Assembly (NCBI RefSeq): GCF_026283965.1 | Contig: NZ_JAPDPD010000001.1 | Location: 248,001-312,000 of the forward strand | DNA from: Dyella subtropica | GTDB lineage: Bacteria > Pseudomonadota > Gammaproteobacteria > Xanthomonadales > Rhodanobacteraceae | Direction of reading: 5' to 3' | DNA: 64,000 bases | Part shown: piece after piece, positions 1 to 7,115 of the stretch | Layout: every line of letters begins with the position of its first letter | Position numbering within the stretch: position 1 is the first letter of the stretch | Notes under the pieces: model-generated | The model's input: the letters and a program-made list of their open reading frames with translations, nothing else | The model's database searches: none | What the model was told of the DNA's origin: nothing | Translations under genes and position numbers: made by a program

Positions 1-1
1 C

Positions 2-265
2 GTCGCCACATTGCACGAAAAGAGTGGTAGTGCCGCCCCTCTCAGGAACTTCCGTATCGATATGCGTCATTTGGCCGACTCTGGTGAGCTACCCGACTAC
101 CGCATGGCATTTGACGCTAAGGCTGATGCTGTGACGTTCTACGCCAATGGACCTAAGGGCTACCGTGCCGAGATCGAGGCCATGATGAATGGCTTACCTT
201 ACTCGTCTGCCAGGGCCCGCACAAAGGCCCATACACGGAAATCCGGGAGGGCCAAGCGCATCTAA
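2..265 (+). CDS. RepA-type plasmid replication initiator, C-terminal end (5' truncated by window edge)
   Basis: The reading frame is open to the left edge (residues V-A-T precede the first in-window start-like TTG), so this is a C-terminal fragment of about 87 residues. The segment around SAAPLRNFRIDMRHLADSG and LPDYRM resembles, from memory, the C-terminal end of the plasmid RepA_C family. The tail is basic (RTKAHTRKSGRAKRI). The stop codon lies inside the first of four iteron-like repeats, which is the usual layout of an initiator gene followed by its origin. Family assignment rests on a short segment; a search with the full upstream gene would settle it. Confidence 0.55.
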   Translation, partial: VATLHEKSGSAAPLRNFRIDMRHLADSGELPDYRMAFDAKADAVTFYANGPKGYRAEIEAMMNGLPYSSARARTKAHTRKSGRAKRI

Positions 266-391
266 AAGCACGTGCCTGGAGGTTGTGGAAAAGCTTGTCT
301 CGTGTGTGAATTGCCTCGTGCTTTCAGGTGCACGGCCTTGTGGATTGGCATGTGCATTTAGATGCACCCCAATTCGTGCTTTTAGGTGCAC
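256..391. repeat. Four 16-nt iteron-like repeats (candidate origin)
   Basis: Copies at 318-333 (GTGCTTTCAGGTGCAC), 352-367 (GTGCATTTAGATGCAC) and 376-391 (GTGCTTTTAGGTGCAC) are direct; a fourth at 256-271 is inverted (its complement reads GTGCTTTTAGATGCGC) and overlaps the stop codon of the RepA-like gene. Each copy is itself near-palindromic (GTGC..GCAC). They are followed by an alternating GC run and an AT-rich segment (about 436-474). The position directly after an initiator gene suggests replication iterons (inference). Operator function is the alternative. Confidence 0.6.
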
Positions 392-549
392 AACCACGTC
401 GATAGCCCTTGCTACCACTAGTTTCTAGAAACCGTAACGCGCGCGCGCGATATAACTTCTATATAAAAGATCTTAACGCTCCGGATGGGGGTCAGCCGGG
501 ATACGTGTAAAACTGCCCTTTGAAACCGAATTGCTTCGGAGCCCGTGCC

Positions 550-819
550 ATGGCCGTCAGTCAGAAACTCAGCATCTCGCTGCCCGAAGAACAAGCCAAG
601 TTTGTCGAAAAGCTGGTTGGCTCGGGCCAGTACGCCAGTGCCAGCGCGGTAATCAGCGACGGCCTACGCGCGTTGCAGGCACGCGATGCGGCCATGGAGA
701 AATGGCTGCGTGAGGAAGTCATGCCGGCGTACCACGAGCTGGTCGCCGATCCGTCGAAGGGCATAACCGTCGCGCAGATGCGTGCCGAACTCATGCGTCG
801 TCGTCGGCCGCGAACGTAA
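550..819 (+). CDS. parD: ParD-family antitoxin (RHH)
   Basis: A protein of 89 residues. The N-terminal ribbon-helix-helix (QKLSISLPEEQAKFVEKLV, then SASAVISDGLRALQARD) is typical of ParD antitoxins, which bind their own promoter as dimers. The acidic/helical C-terminal half normally wraps the ParE toxin. The start was chosen at ATG 550 because a GGAG lies 9-10 nt upstream; an in-frame upstream ATG at 520 lacks such a site. The toxin gene immediately downstream is frameshifted, so this is now a solitary antitoxin, perhaps kept as a regulator or anti-addiction factor (inference). Confidence 0.8.
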   Translation: MAVSQKLSISLPEEQAKFVEKLVGSGQYASASAVISDGLRALQARDAAMEKWLREEVMPAYHELVADPSKGITVAQMRAELMRRRRPRT

Positions 820-826
820 GTCACCG

Positions 827-1080
827 ATGGTGATGCTTCATACGGTCATCGTGTCTCGTCGCGTGACCGATAAGATCGCGGATCAAGCCGACTACATGGC
901 CCCGCAGGCGTCCCCTGCCGTGTTCGACGCCTATGGATCGCCTGGCCGCTTATATCGCGGACCTCGACACGTTCCCTTGAGCGTAGCCACCCGCGGCACG
1001 ACCTCCTGTCGGGTCTGCGGATTGTCGGCTTCCAGGGCTTGGTGAATCTCGCCCTCGCGGTGCAGCGCCACCGTGTCACG
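827..1080 (+). pseudogene. parE: Decayed ParE/RelE-family toxin
   Basis: ParE-like sequence continues across all three frames. Frame 2 from 827/833 reads MLHTVIVSRRVTDKIADQAD to about 930. Frame 3 then reads MDRLAAYIADLDTFP (933-977). Frame 1 then reads ERSHPRHDLLSGLRIVGF (979 on) and ...NLALAVQRHRVT. ParE proteins carry these blocks in this order in one frame, so two +1 shifts, near 931 and 977, have broken the gene. The usual C-terminus is also absent: the frame runs into the palindrome array. The toxin should be inactive. Confidence 0.75.
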
Positions 1081-1150
1081 GCAAAACTTCCTTCTACGAC
1101 GTCGAATTTTTTTCGCCGCTTGCGGCGAGGCGGAAAAAGTCGGCAGCACG

Positions 1151-1284
1151 AAGTTTGCCGTTAACGGCAAACTTCCCTACCTCGGGATCAACGGTTCCCC
1201 ACATCGACTTTGCCGTTAACGGCAAAGTTCGCTGCACGCCATCGAGCAGATTGCTTCCCCAGACTTTGCCGTTAACGGAAAAGT
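1151..1284. repeat. Palindrome array A: three copies of TTTGCCGTTAACGGCAAA
   Basis: Perfect palindromes at 1151-1174 (24 nt) and 1207-1228 (22 nt), and one with a single mismatch at 1263-1284. All share the core GCCGTTAACGG with A/T arms. Centres are 55 and 56 bp apart. No gene is visible between 1081 and 1400; open frames here are made of the repeats. The array mirrors array B on the other side of the RHH gene. Likely binding sites for a dimeric DNA-binding protein (inference). Confidence 0.9.
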
Positions 1285-1402
1285 TGGCACTCAACCATCC
1301 TATAAAAAAATCTATCAGGTGGATCGGCGCACATTTTTCTCATCGCCCTCTTTTAGCTAAGACTCACGCGAACAGACCAAAGCAATAGTGGAACATAAAG
1401 GG

Positions 1403-1498
1403 TGTCGGACATTTATCCTCCATTACAATATTAGTTACTGTTTTGACGGATATTAACCGTCGGACACGTCAATGCTGATTGTCCGACAACGTCCGACA
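1403..1498. promoter_or_regulatory. Four GTCSGACA boxes upstream of the RHH gene
   Basis: TGTCGGACA at 1403-1411, CGTCGGACA at 1458-1466, TGTCCGACA at 1480-1488 and CGTCCGACA at 1490-1498. TGTCGGACA and TGTCCGACA are reverse complements, so this is one near-palindromic 9-mer in both orientations. The last box sits directly on the ribosome-binding site (AGGGGA) of the RHH gene at 1509. This suggests autoregulation by that gene's product, or an operator for another element regulator (inference). Confidence 0.7.
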
Positions 1499-1508
1499 GG
1501 GGAATTTG

Positions 1509-1937
1509 ATGCCATTCAAGCTAAGCGTTCGCATTCCTGATTATCTAAGCCATCAACTGGAGGATGCGGTTGATGAGAGAGGAGTAATTGGAGCTAGGAC
1601 AGACATCGTCTGTGAGGCGCTAGCTCAGTACTTCAAAGCCAATGCCGAGCGGGACTCTCGTGACGAGATGGAGGCCCGTATAGCTGCCACCCTCACTCGC
1701 GTACTGAAGGATGTGATGCAGGGTCGCAATGAAGTCCAGCTCCTAACAGCCATGTTCGACTGCTATCTCCGAAGCTACTTCATGCACACGCCACCGGTTC
1801 CGCGAGAGGCCGTAGACGCATCGGCAGCCTCTGCGGCCGATCGATACGATCGGCTCATTCGTCAGATCCCGGAAATGATGCAAGGGGGAGGCGGCGCCCT
1901 TACGGAGTTCCAACAGGCGCTCCACTCCCGTTCCTGA
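1509..1937 (+). CDS. Ribbon-helix-helix DNA-binding protein, plasmid-type, function unknown
   Basis: 142 residues. The first about 45 residues (FKLSVRIPDYLSHQLEDAV, then TDIVCEALAQYF) have the beta-strand plus two-helix pattern of RHH/CopG proteins. The rest is helical and then loop-rich (GGGG near the end), unlike an antitoxin, and larger than typical ParD. ATG 1509 was chosen because AGGGGA lies 6-11 nt upstream; the open frame begins at 1479. The gene stands alone between two arrays of three palindromes and behind four GTCSGACA boxes. That layout recalls plasmid partition or relaxosome/stability regulators, but no specific family is recognised. Confidence 0.7.
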   Translation: MPFKLSVRIPDYLSHQLEDAVDERGVIGARTDIVCEALAQYFKANAERDSRDEMEARIAATLTRVLKDVMQGRNEVQLLTAMFDCYLRSYFMHTPPVPREAVDASAASAADRYDRLIRQIPEMMQGGGGALTEFQQALHSRS

Positions 1938-1947
1938 TGCATCCGAC

Positions 1948-2081
1948 TTTGCCGTTAACGGCAAACATTCCGTACTTCGACCCGAAAGAACCCTTGTCGG
2001 TAACCGTGCCGTTAACGGCACACTTCCAGCACTTCGACTCGACAGGGTGCCGCTGCCAACTTTGCCGTTAACGGCAAAGTT
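1948..2081. repeat. Palindrome array B: three copies of the GCCGTTAACGGC palindrome
   Basis: Copies at 1948-1965 (TTTGCCGTTAACGGCAAA), 2006-2021 (GTGCCGTTAACGGCAC, arms changed on both sides so symmetry is kept) and 2058-2081 (24-nt perfect palindrome). Centres are 57 and 56 bp apart, matching array A. It fills most of the gene-free stretch 1938-2260; nothing else is recognised there apart from a 3' segment that likely holds the promoter of the next small gene. Confidence 0.9.
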
Positions 2082-2260
2082 CACCTGGATGGATTTACTG
2101 GCCAAGCACATCGACCCACAAAACCCCACGGACTGCGGGCACATATCCATTAAAAAGTCGACAAAGATCGTTGCAGAAAATGACTTATTGAAGCAATATC
2201 CATCGTTGTGTCGCATTACCTCGACACGACATTTCCCAAGCCACGCAATGGAGGTGTTTT

Positions 2261-2446
2261 GTGGATATCGAAATCAGTGATCCGAACACGATCTTGTTGA
2301 TTAACGACTACATTCGCTATTTGAAGCAGGTCGACGGAATCAAAGGATCCGCAGACCAAGTGGCAGAATCCATGCTTCTTGGCTTCATTGACGAACACAC
2401 ACAGTTTCGCAACTGGAGGAGAACGCGGAACCAAGCGCCAATGTAA
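2261..2446 (+). CDS. Small hypothetical protein (61 aa)
   Basis: A GTG start preceded by GGAGGTG at 2251-2257, a strong ribosome-binding site. The product is 61 residues, mostly helical in appearance (NDYIRYLKQVDGIKGSADQV), with a basic C-terminus (RNWRRTRNQ). No family recognised. The size and position between a DNA-binding gene and transfer genes would fit a small regulator (inference). The strong ribosome-binding site is the main evidence that it is real. Confidence 0.5.
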   Translation: MDIEISDPNTILLINDYIRYLKQVDGIKGSADQVAESMLLGFIDEHTQFRNWRRTRNQAPM

Positions 2447-2504
2447 TTGCGACAGTAACTTGAATGATGTTACGTTCCCTGCCGAAGATTAGTTTTTGAC
2501 AGCC

Positions 2505-2602
2505 TGGCGCTAGGCAGCGCCAAGCGGTGGCCCGCAGACCCGTTTATGGGGAAGGCGTAGATCGGTGGAACGAGCCAGTTCTCTCTGCTCAAACAAGAGC
2601 AG
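2505..2602. other. Gene-free stretch with two inverted repeats before the transfer genes
   Basis: Between 2447 and 2631 no gene is seen. TGGCGCT/AGCGCCA (2505-2522, 4-nt loop) and CTGCTC/GAGCAG (2585-2602, 6-nt loop) are perfect stems. They could be a promoter/operator region for the trbK-trbL pair, or an attenuator; a transfer origin is possible but no known nick motif was found. Confidence 0.4.
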
Positions 2603-2631
2603 TGACTCGCTCTCCATAGAAGGCCACCCTC

Positions 2632-2856
2632 ATGAAATCCAAAGCTTTAGCTCTCATCATTGGCTTTACGCTAACTGGCTTGTTCGGATGCTCATCGCCG
2701 TCTCAACAAGCTCCAGAGCAAAAGAATCCGCTATCGGATTTCCACGCGCCGCCCAAGCAATCATCGAAATATAAGTCCAACGAATCGAGCTTCGACGTGT
2801 TGCGCCACGCTACACGTCCAGCCCCGGCAACTTCCGCACCGGAGGTGGCCCGATGA
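2632..2856 (+). CDS. TrbK/VirB7-like lipoprotein of a conjugation system
   Basis: 74 residues: a lipoprotein signal peptide ending in the lipobox LFGC (Cys20), followed by a short hydrophilic Ser/Pro/Lys-rich mature part. The start has GAAGG upstream. Its stop overlaps the start of trbL (ATGA at 2853-2856), implying translational coupling. In IncP-type systems the small lipoprotein TrbK (entry exclusion) is encoded just before TrbL. Assignment as TrbK-like rests on size, lipobox and position only; VirB7-like is the alternative. Confidence 0.6.
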   Translation: MKSKALALIIGFTLTGLFGCSSPSQQAPEQKNPLSDFHAPPKQSSKYKSNESSFDVLRHATRPAPATSAPEVAR

Positions 2857-4508
2857 TTACCAGATTGTTTCCCAAGGTGCTGCATGCCCTGTTAGCAGCG
2901 ATGCTCGCATTCAGCACTGGCATAGGCGCCGCGTGGGCACAAGACGCCGGCAACTCTGCACCACCGGGCTTGCCTACAGCGACTGGCGTGCCCGATGTGA
3001 ATAACTTCTTTGATGGAATCACAACGCAGTACGTGGGTGAATCAACAAAGTGGATCGATGGCATTACCGGGGTCGCTAGTCGGCTACTTGGCTGGCTGTC
3101 GATCATCGGCTTTGCGCTCGCCTTGCTGATGAACTATCTCAAGAACGCCGATAATTTTGCGTCCCTGCCAGCGATCATCGTCCGGCAGCTCATGGTGATC
3201 TCGTTCTTCTTCTGGGCAGTGAAGAACGCGCCACACGTGTTCGACATGATCACGAGTTACTTTCAAGAGGTCGGCCAAGCAGCTACGCAGACCAAACCAC
3301 CAACTGCTTCGACGGTTGCGGCGGTCGGCATGGATTGTATGTTCCATATCCTTGAGTCCGTTGGAAAACTGAGTTGGGCGCAAGTACCCACCGTTGGCTT
3401 GGTTTCGTTGCTGGTAGCACTTGCCTTGGTTCTTTGCTTTGTCGCTGCTGCGGCGATTCAGATGATCACGATCATCGAGGCCGCGATCATCATGGCGATC
3501 TCTCCGGCGATGCTAGCGTTCGGTGCGCTGTCGTATACACGCGACTTTGCAACGAAATCGCTGATGTTCGGCATTACGGTTGGCGTCAAGCTCCTCGTGC
3601 TGCACCTGGTCATTGCCATCGGCATGCACTTCGCTGAGCAGTGGTCGGATCTGCTGACGTATACGAAAGTTGGCCAGAACTTCTTCCCAAACTCCTTCTT
3701 CATTCTGGGCGGTGCCGCTGTATTCGCTTTGCTCTGTTGGAAGGTGCCGGCGCTGGCCAGCTCCATCGTGAGCGGAAGCCTCAATCTCGGTGCTGGTGAT
3801 TTGCTTGGATTGGCAGCTGCGGGTGGCGCAGCTGCGGCTGCAGGTGCCGCGTTGGGTGGTGCCGCCGGTGCCGCAGCAGGGAGCACCCTCAAGGGCGCCA
3901 CGCAGGCTGTCGTTGCTGGCCAGGGTCTCGCAACCGCGCAGGGCATGACGGGCTGGAGGGGCTTGGGCGCAGGCCTCGGTCATGCGATGCGGGCGGCCGG
4001 CGCGGAAGCAGGCCAAGGCATGCGCGCCAAGGTCGGTTTGGATAAGCGATCGGATCATGCAGTCGACCGTTTCGGCAAAGATGTCGGCAATCTCGGCACG
4101 CGCGCAGCGAATCGCCTGGATGCACAGGCGCAGGGAGTGCGTGAGGCTGGCGCCGGTGCCGCTTCGCCAATCGTCGGTACTACTCCGGGCTTCAACGGCG
4201 TTGGTGATCCCGTCGGCGGGGTATCGGGTGGTCAGCCCAATCCAACCGCGCCGCCTCCGGCGGGAAACAACAGTTCTCCACAGGGTGCGCCATTGGGACC
4301 GCAGTCGGGCTTGGACCCGTCAGCGACGTCTACGACAACGCCGGTATCTGTGGCTGACATCAGGCCATTACCGCTAAGCAGTCACCAGCACGCCGACGCC
4401 GGTGTCGGGCAGATCCAAGACGCAATCAGACGCGTCAAGCCACCGCAGTTACCACATGACGGTGGCTCTATCGATGCGCCAGGTCTATCGCTTCATCACG
4501 ACGAGTGA
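2853..4508 (+). CDS. trbL: TrbL/VirB6-family conjugal transfer membrane protein
   Basis: 551 residues. Signal peptide with likely cleavage after AWA (residue 29); hydrophobic segments at about 78-94, 106-122, 178-202, 203-224, 239-258 and 283-297. These are followed by the TrbL-like segment CWKVPALASSIVSGSLNLGA, a Gly/Ala-rich stretch (about 318-345), and a long hydrophilic, disordered-looking C-terminus. TrbL/VirB6 proteins form the inner-membrane part of the type IV secretion channel. Only this gene and the preceding lipoprotein of the mating apparatus are in the window, and a terminator follows directly. Either the transfer operon is elsewhere in the element or it is reduced. Confidence 0.8.
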   Translation: MITRLFPKVLHALLAAMLAFSTGIGAAWAQDAGNSAPPGLPTATGVPDVNNFFDGITTQYVGESTKWIDGITGVASRLLGWLSIIGFALALLMNYLKNADNFASLPAIIVRQLMVISFFFWAVKNAPHVFDMITSYFQEVGQAATQTKPPTASTVAAVGMDCMFHILESVGKLSWAQVPTVGLVSLLVALALVLCFVAAAAIQMITIIEAAIIMAISPAMLAFGALSYTRDFATKSLMFGITVGVKLLVLHLVIAIGMHFAEQWSDLLTYTKVGQNFFPNSFFILGGAAVFALLCWKVPALASSIVSGSLNLGAGDLLGLAAAGGAAAAAGAALGGAAGAAAGSTLKGATQAVVAGQGLATAQGMTGWRGLGAGLGHAMRAAGAEAGQGMRAKVGLDKRSDHAVDRFGKDVGNLGTRAANRLDAQAQGVREAGAGAASPIVGTTPGFNGVGDPVGGVSGGQPNPTAPPPAGNNSSPQGAPLGPQSGLDPSATSTTTPVSVADIRPLPLSSHQHADAGVGQIQDAIRRVKPPQLPHDGGSIDAPGLSLHHDE

Positions 4509-4536
4509 CGAATACATTGTGATTTTGGTCGAAAAG

Positions 4537-4562
4537 GGCGGCTCTTTTGCCGCCTTTTTTTT
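4537..4562 (+). terminator. Intrinsic terminator after trbL
   Basis: Stem GGCGGC/GCCGCC with loop TCTTTT, followed by eight T residues. Confidence 0.9.
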
Positions 4563-4576
4563 GCACCGGCGGTGTC

Positions 4577-4711
4577 ATGCAGATTCCGGTGGTGCGCCTG
4601 CCGGTTCTGGAGGAGAGCGGTGTTGCGGATATGACCAATGCCCCCGCGGCGGGCCTTAGCGAACCCTGGATTTCAGCGCGCGCCTACGTGAAGGAACTGG
4701 CGAAGCGCTGA
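4577..4711 (+). CDS. Possible small protein or gene remnant (44 aa)
   Basis: ATG 4577 to TGA 4711 encodes 44 residues (begins MQIPVVRLPVLEESG, ends AYVKELAKR). It lies just after the trbL terminator with no convincing ribosome-binding site, so it may be the tail of a deleted gene. No family recognised. Confidence 0.3.
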   Translation: MQIPVVRLPVLEESGVADMTNAPAAGLSEPWISARAYVKELAKR

Positions 4712-5069
4712 TGCTGGTTTCATGGAATCTGAAGCTCATGGAACTCACAGATTTTGCGCGGACGGCTAGGGAGTGCCCCCTTTGGAAACCCCTGGAGCAC
4801 GAGGAGAACGAAGAGTACCAAGAGAACTGGAGCACACGAGCACAAGATATTTTATTTAAATGATTGATTATTAAAATTTATTCGCGTTATTGTGTGCGGA
4901 ATCATGCGTGCTCAGTTTATCGTGGTGCTTTGATTTGTTGACGTCCTAGGGGTCTCAGGCATACGTTCCGTATGGCGAAGCCACCTGTTCTAGTGTGCGC
5001 CGAAACGGGTGGCGGCGAATCGGTACTGAATGCGACAGTGATGCCCAACGAAGGCACGGCGGTCAGCAA
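4712..5069. other. Non-coding stretch with AT-rich promoter-like segment
   Basis: No convincing gene. It holds two related segments starting CTGGAGCAC (about 4793 and 4828), then an unusually AT-rich block (about 4848-4885) for this GC-rich DNA, likely the promoter region of the gene at 5070. Confidence 0.4.
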
Positions 5070-5711
5070 ATGGTCAACCTCAGGCAAAACCGGGCACGGC
5101 AAGCGGGCATGGCGGAACGCGCCGCTGCCCTCATGCAGCTCCATTTTCCGCACATCCCCGAAGCATGGCTTTGGCGGCGCAAGGCAACGTTCGGCTTTAC
5201 CACCGTTCCCCGAACGTTGCCCATTGCGATGGAAGCCATCGACCATCAGTCCAAGGGCCAGCCAGCAGGCCATACCCTCTTTTGCCTCTGGGCACGGTCC
5301 CCCGATGGTCCATTGGTGGTCATCGAGAACCCCGCGACGTTTGCGGCCGAGGCGGGCTTTACGGGTGCTCGTGCGACGGATACCTGGCGGCGGCGCATGA
5401 AGTGTTTGCGGGACCACCAGTTCCTGCTCTCAAAGGCCGGGCCTTCAGGTGACTTCCATTACGTGCTGCTGTTGAATCCCAACGCGGCTGTCGAGTGGAT
5501 GCGCGGCAACAAGATGGTTCAAGACGGGCTCTACGGTCGCTTTCGGGATCGGGTCGCGGAAGTTGGGGCAAGCGCCGAACTCGATACCCTTTGGGCCCAT
5601 TGGGCTGCGGAGCGGGCAGCCCAGGTCGCCGCACAACAGGCTGCGGCAGCTGCGGGCGAAGGAAACGCGAGCGTGCCTCCTCCGCCTGTCGAAAACGAAC
5701 AGGCCACTTGA
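5070..5711 (+). CDS. Plasmid/ICE-associated hypothetical protein
   Basis: 213 residues from ATG 5070 (a GTG at 4995 would add 25). Core region has PRTLPIAMEAIDHQSKGQPA, then a segment like VVIENPATFAAEAGF, TWRRRMKCLRDHQFL and FHYVLLLNPN; the C-terminus is Ala-rich and ends in a Pro-rich tail. I recall similar proteins of unknown function on proteobacterial plasmids and integrative elements. The order of motifs (substrate-like loop, then a helical region with paired Arg) suggests a winged-helix/replication-associated fold, but this is speculation. No ribosome-binding site is evident at either start. Confidence 0.6.
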   Translation: MVNLRQNRARQAGMAERAAALMQLHFPHIPEAWLWRRKATFGFTTVPRTLPIAMEAIDHQSKGQPAGHTLFCLWARSPDGPLVVIENPATFAAEAGFTGARATDTWRRRMKCLRDHQFLLSKAGPSGDFHYVLLLNPNAAVEWMRGNKMVQDGLYGRFRDRVAEVGASAELDTLWAHWAAERAAQVAAQQAAAAAGEGNASVPPPPVENEQAT

Positions 5712-5728
5712 TAAGGACGGAGGTGACC

Positions 5729-5785
5729 ATGCGTATGACATTAGTCGTCGGCATCCAGTGCTTGCCTACCCGCTGGATGCCGTAA
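5729..5785 (+). CDS. 18-codon ORF with near-perfect Shine-Dalgarno (leader peptide candidate)
   Basis: ATG 5729 to TAA 5785 encodes MRMTLVVGIQCLPTRWMP. It is preceded by AAGGACGGAGGTGACC, an extended match to the 16S anti-Shine-Dalgarno, far stronger than those of neighbouring genes. A run of stem-loops follows directly. This arrangement resembles a translated leader in front of an attenuator or structured RNA (inference). Confidence 0.45.
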   Translation: MRMTLVVGIQCLPTRWMP

Positions 5786-5793
5786 AAAAAGAA

Positions 5794-5898
5794 GGCCCCT
5801 GGTCAGCCCCGTTTTCGAGGCCGGACTGACCAAAGGCCATGGTGGGCACCCAACTCGGGTGCACTGACCAAGAGATAACCCTCGGCCAGAGGGCTATC
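5794..5898 (+). other. Three consecutive stem-loops (structured RNA candidate)
   Basis: Stem 1: GGCC and GGTCAG (5794-5806) pair with CTGACC and GGCC (5826-5838). Stem 2: GCACCC/GGGTGC (5846-5851, 5857-5862). Stem 3: GATA-CCCTC/GAGGG-TATC (5874-5883, 5889-5898). No gene fits here. The stems lie between the 18-codon ORF and the small Lys-rich gene. They could be a small RNA, attenuator or mRNA-stabilising element. Confidence 0.45.
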
Positions 5899-5971
5899 TA
5901 TAGCACGTGGTCGGCATGCGCCCAAATCCTTTACTGAATGACCGGCTCACATGGCCGAAGGGAACGAACGT

Positions 5972-6106
5972 ATGACGACCAGTAAGAAAGATGCCACCAA
6001 GGCGAGCAAGTTGCTCAGCAGCCCCAAGACCAGCAAGACCGTGAAGTCGGTCGCTGGCTCGGACCTGGCGCAAGCGAAGCACAAGGGTGGGTCGAAAAAG
6101 AAGTAA
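5972..6106 (+). CDS. Small Lys/Ser-rich basic protein (44 aa)
   Basis: ATG 5972 has AAGGGA 9 nt upstream; an in-frame ATG at 5951 is less likely. The product starts MTTSKKDATKASKLLSSPKT and ends HKGGSKKK. The pattern is a short basic protein with regularly spaced Ala, Ser and Lys. I recall similar short ORFs near the ends of integrative elements and plasmids; function is unknown, nucleic-acid binding is plausible from charge. A strong hairpin follows the stop codon. Confidence 0.6.
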   Translation: MTTSKKDATKASKLLSSPKTSKTVKSVAGSDLAQAKHKGGSKKK

Positions 6107-6116
6107 GCGGAAACGG

Positions 6117-6146
6117 TGTCAGCCCCGGAGCAAGACGGGGCTGACA
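6117..6146 (+). terminator. Strong hairpin after the small basic gene
   Basis: An 11-bp perfect stem, TGTCAGCCCCG/CGGGGCTGACA, with an 8-nt loop but no T-run. It may be a weak terminator or a 3'-end stabiliser. Its arm shares GTCAGCCCCG with the first stem-loop at 5802-5811. Confidence 0.55.
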
Positions 6147-6215
6147 TCCGTCGACATTCATCTCGTTGGGCATCGAGATGAACATGTTGAATGTCTGGGA
6201 TGACAGCTCGGGGGA

Positions 6216-6965
6216 ATGGAAATGACGATTTTTGAGGATACGGTTTCTATCGTTCGCGAGGCCGAGCACCTTGTTATTGGCACTCGCTTTAAGACTCGAT
6301 GGCGGCACGTGGAATCCGCGTTGGACACCATCGTGCATGCACCTTGGTTTGTCCTTGTTGGTGTTCAAGAGCGCCTCGCGACGTTCGTTCTCGCGCTGTT
6401 CCTGGTGCCCGTCTGGTGGTGCCTTATTGCGGCTCTGATGTGGGCGACTGGCGGTGGCTCTGCCGTAAGCCTTCACCCTTCACAGGGTTGGGTTGTCGCT
6501 GGGTTGATGGCGACCGGCTCGGTTCTCTTTCGCCTTCCAAGTCGCTCCACGCGCTTGGGGATTCGCCCGCCGCAGGTTGCAGCACTGGCTGCGCACATCA
6601 AATCCATTGCACCCGATGAAGCGACCATGAAGTTGCTTCAAGCGGGTGTCGCGACGTTGGATGCCGCCGCTACGCAGCGTATTACGCGCATCCAATGGCT
6701 CTTGGGGCTGTGTTGGGCAGGGCTTGCCTGGGCTACATCGCACTGGGTGTTCGCGTCCGGGATCTCCGACATCACGCGGCGGGAGGCAACGACCGATATC
6801 TTTGGCGGGTTGCTTGTTTTTCTTTTCTTCGGCGTCGGTGCCGTTTCCTACGAAGGGACCGTGCGCATCGTGAAGCAGACCATCGATTTCGCGTTTCTCG
6901 AAGCAAGCGACGGTCGGCGCAGCGAACAAAGCGTGGTTAGTGGAAGGGTGGATTTCTTGGATTGA
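6216..6965 (+). CDS. Four-helix integral membrane protein, function unknown (cargo)
   Basis: 249 residues, ATG 6216 with GGGGGA just upstream (ATG 6222 is an alternative). Hydrophobic segments at about 53-77, 91-107, 159-181 and 195-213, with a soluble N-terminal part, a central soluble loop (about 108-158) and a short polar C-terminus. No family recognised. It lies 150 bp upstream of a HEPN-domain gene on the same strand, near the integrase, where mobile elements often carry defence genes; a membrane-plus-HEPN pair is therefore a hypothesis, not an assignment. Confidence 0.6.
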   Translation: MEMTIFEDTVSIVREAEHLVIGTRFKTRWRHVESALDTIVHAPWFVLVGVQERLATFVLALFLVPVWWCLIAALMWATGGGSAVSLHPSQGWVVAGLMATGSVLFRLPSRSTRLGIRPPQVAALAAHIKSIAPDEATMKLLQAGVATLDAAATQRITRIQWLLGLCWAGLAWATSHWVFASGISDITRREATTDIFGGLLVFLFFGVGAVSYEGTVRIVKQTIDFAFLEASDGRRSEQSVVSGRVDFLD

Positions 6966-7115
6966 AGCCCGACTACTGGGTACGCCAAAGCGCACGCTGG
7001 CAGAAGAACGGGGGAAGCGTTTGAGAAAGCAATCGCAGCGCCACAAAACTTGCATCCCAATCGACGAGCTTTTGTAAATGGCTGGCAAGCATCACGAGGC
7101 GCAATGGGGGCAAGC

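Noticed and set aside
1151-2081. CRISPR array
   Set aside because: Repeats are few, palindromic, short and split by a gene, with no cas genes; they look like protein-binding sites.
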